Below are positions 13,933 through 14,060 of a DNA stretch of 14,060 nt, piece after piece. The DNA is from an uncultured Clostridia bacterium (GTDB lineage Bacteria > Bacillota > Clostridia > TANB77 > CAG-508): contig CALXZQ010000021.1 of NCBI GenBank assembly GCA_944393275.1, forward strand, positions 1-14,060, in the 5' to 3' direction. The notes beneath the pieces are model-generated. The model did not search any database. It was not told the origin of the DNA and saw only the letters and a program-made list of their open reading frames with translations. Every line of letters starts with the position of its first letter. The stretch's first letter is position 1. The position numbers and the translations under genes are program-made.

Positions 13933-14060
13933 ATGTCAGGACATTCAAAATGGCACAATATACAAGCAAAAAAAGGAAAAGCGGATGCAGCAAGAGGAAA
14001 AATATTCACTAAATTAGGAAGAGAACTTTTAATAGCTGTAAAACAAGGAGGTCCTGACCC
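13933..14060 (+). CDS. yebC: YebC/PmpR-family transcriptional/translational regulator, N-terminal part
   Basis: The first 42 codons run off the window edge. MSGHSKWHNIQAKKGKADAA, followed by RGKIFTKLGRELLIAVKQGGPDP, is the nearly invariant N terminus of the YebC/TACO1 family (full length about 240 residues). These conserved cytosolic proteins have been described as DNA-binding regulators and, more recently, as factors that help ribosomes through difficult (proline-rich) sequences; which applies here cannot be seen. A strong SD (AAAGGAGGAG, 13918-13927) fixes the start. It begins its own transcription unit. The 233-base spacer upstream holds only the candidate promoter and AT-rich sequence. 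Confidence 0.95.
   Translation, partial: MSGHSKWHNIQAKKGKADAARGKIFTKLGRELLIAVKQGGPD

Noticed and set aside
1..14060. tRNA, rRNA, riboswitch, CRISPR array, transposase or attachment site
   Set aside because: I found no cloverleaf-like sequence, no regularly spaced direct repeats, no transposase or integrase motifs and no terminal repeats anywhere in the window.

Overview
The window is AT-rich DNA from an anaerobic, low-GC Bacillota, most likely a gut-type clostridium. Grounds: AT-biased codons with heavy ATA and AGA use, strong AGGAGG-type ribosome sites, a standard code in which TGA is a stop, an oxygen-sensitive class III ribonucleotide reductase, and a Clostridia-type yebC. I see no tRNA, rRNA, CRISPR array, insertion sequence or phage gene. 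It reads as a chromosomal segment of small independent units separated by hairpin terminators, not as a mobile island.

Layout. 1-357 is the tail of a HAD-type 5'(3')-deoxyribonucleotidase, closed by a terminator. 535-2046 is a membrane-anchored surface protein with two BIG2 domains, an SH3b domain and a C39-like cysteine peptidase domain. 2228-2779 is a GNAT acetyltransferase, preceded by a possible short transcript. It converges through a shared bidirectional terminator on 3500-2859, a Crp/Fnr-type regulator on the minus strand. That regulator is divergent from nrdD (3609-5801) and nrdG (5816-6307), the anaerobic NTP reductase and its radical-SAM activase. 6468-7535 is a membrane-anchored serine alpha/beta hydrolase with its own promoter and terminator.

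The most unusual part is 7626-11843. A LysR regulator (minus strand) stands back to back with a tightly spaced four-gene set: a membrane-anchored cyclophilin-like protein, a DUF3737 beta-helix protein, a maltose/galactoside-type O-acetyltransferase, and a YcjY-like alpha/beta hydrolase whose nucleophile is Cys instead of Ser. Gaps of 24-27 bases, a good SD at each gene, one upstream promoter and one strong hairpin at the end support a single operon. Its promoter region holds a perfect 8-bp inverted repeat placed as a LysR operator would be. I infer a LysR-controlled stress or detoxification module; its substrate cannot be read from the sequence.

11768-12157 holds the operon's end hairpin and an orphan coding remnant. 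12158-13015 is an EamA transporter made of two strikingly similar halves. 13187-13699 is an XRE regulator fused to three membrane segments. The window closes with the start of yebC (13933 onwards), truncated at the edge.
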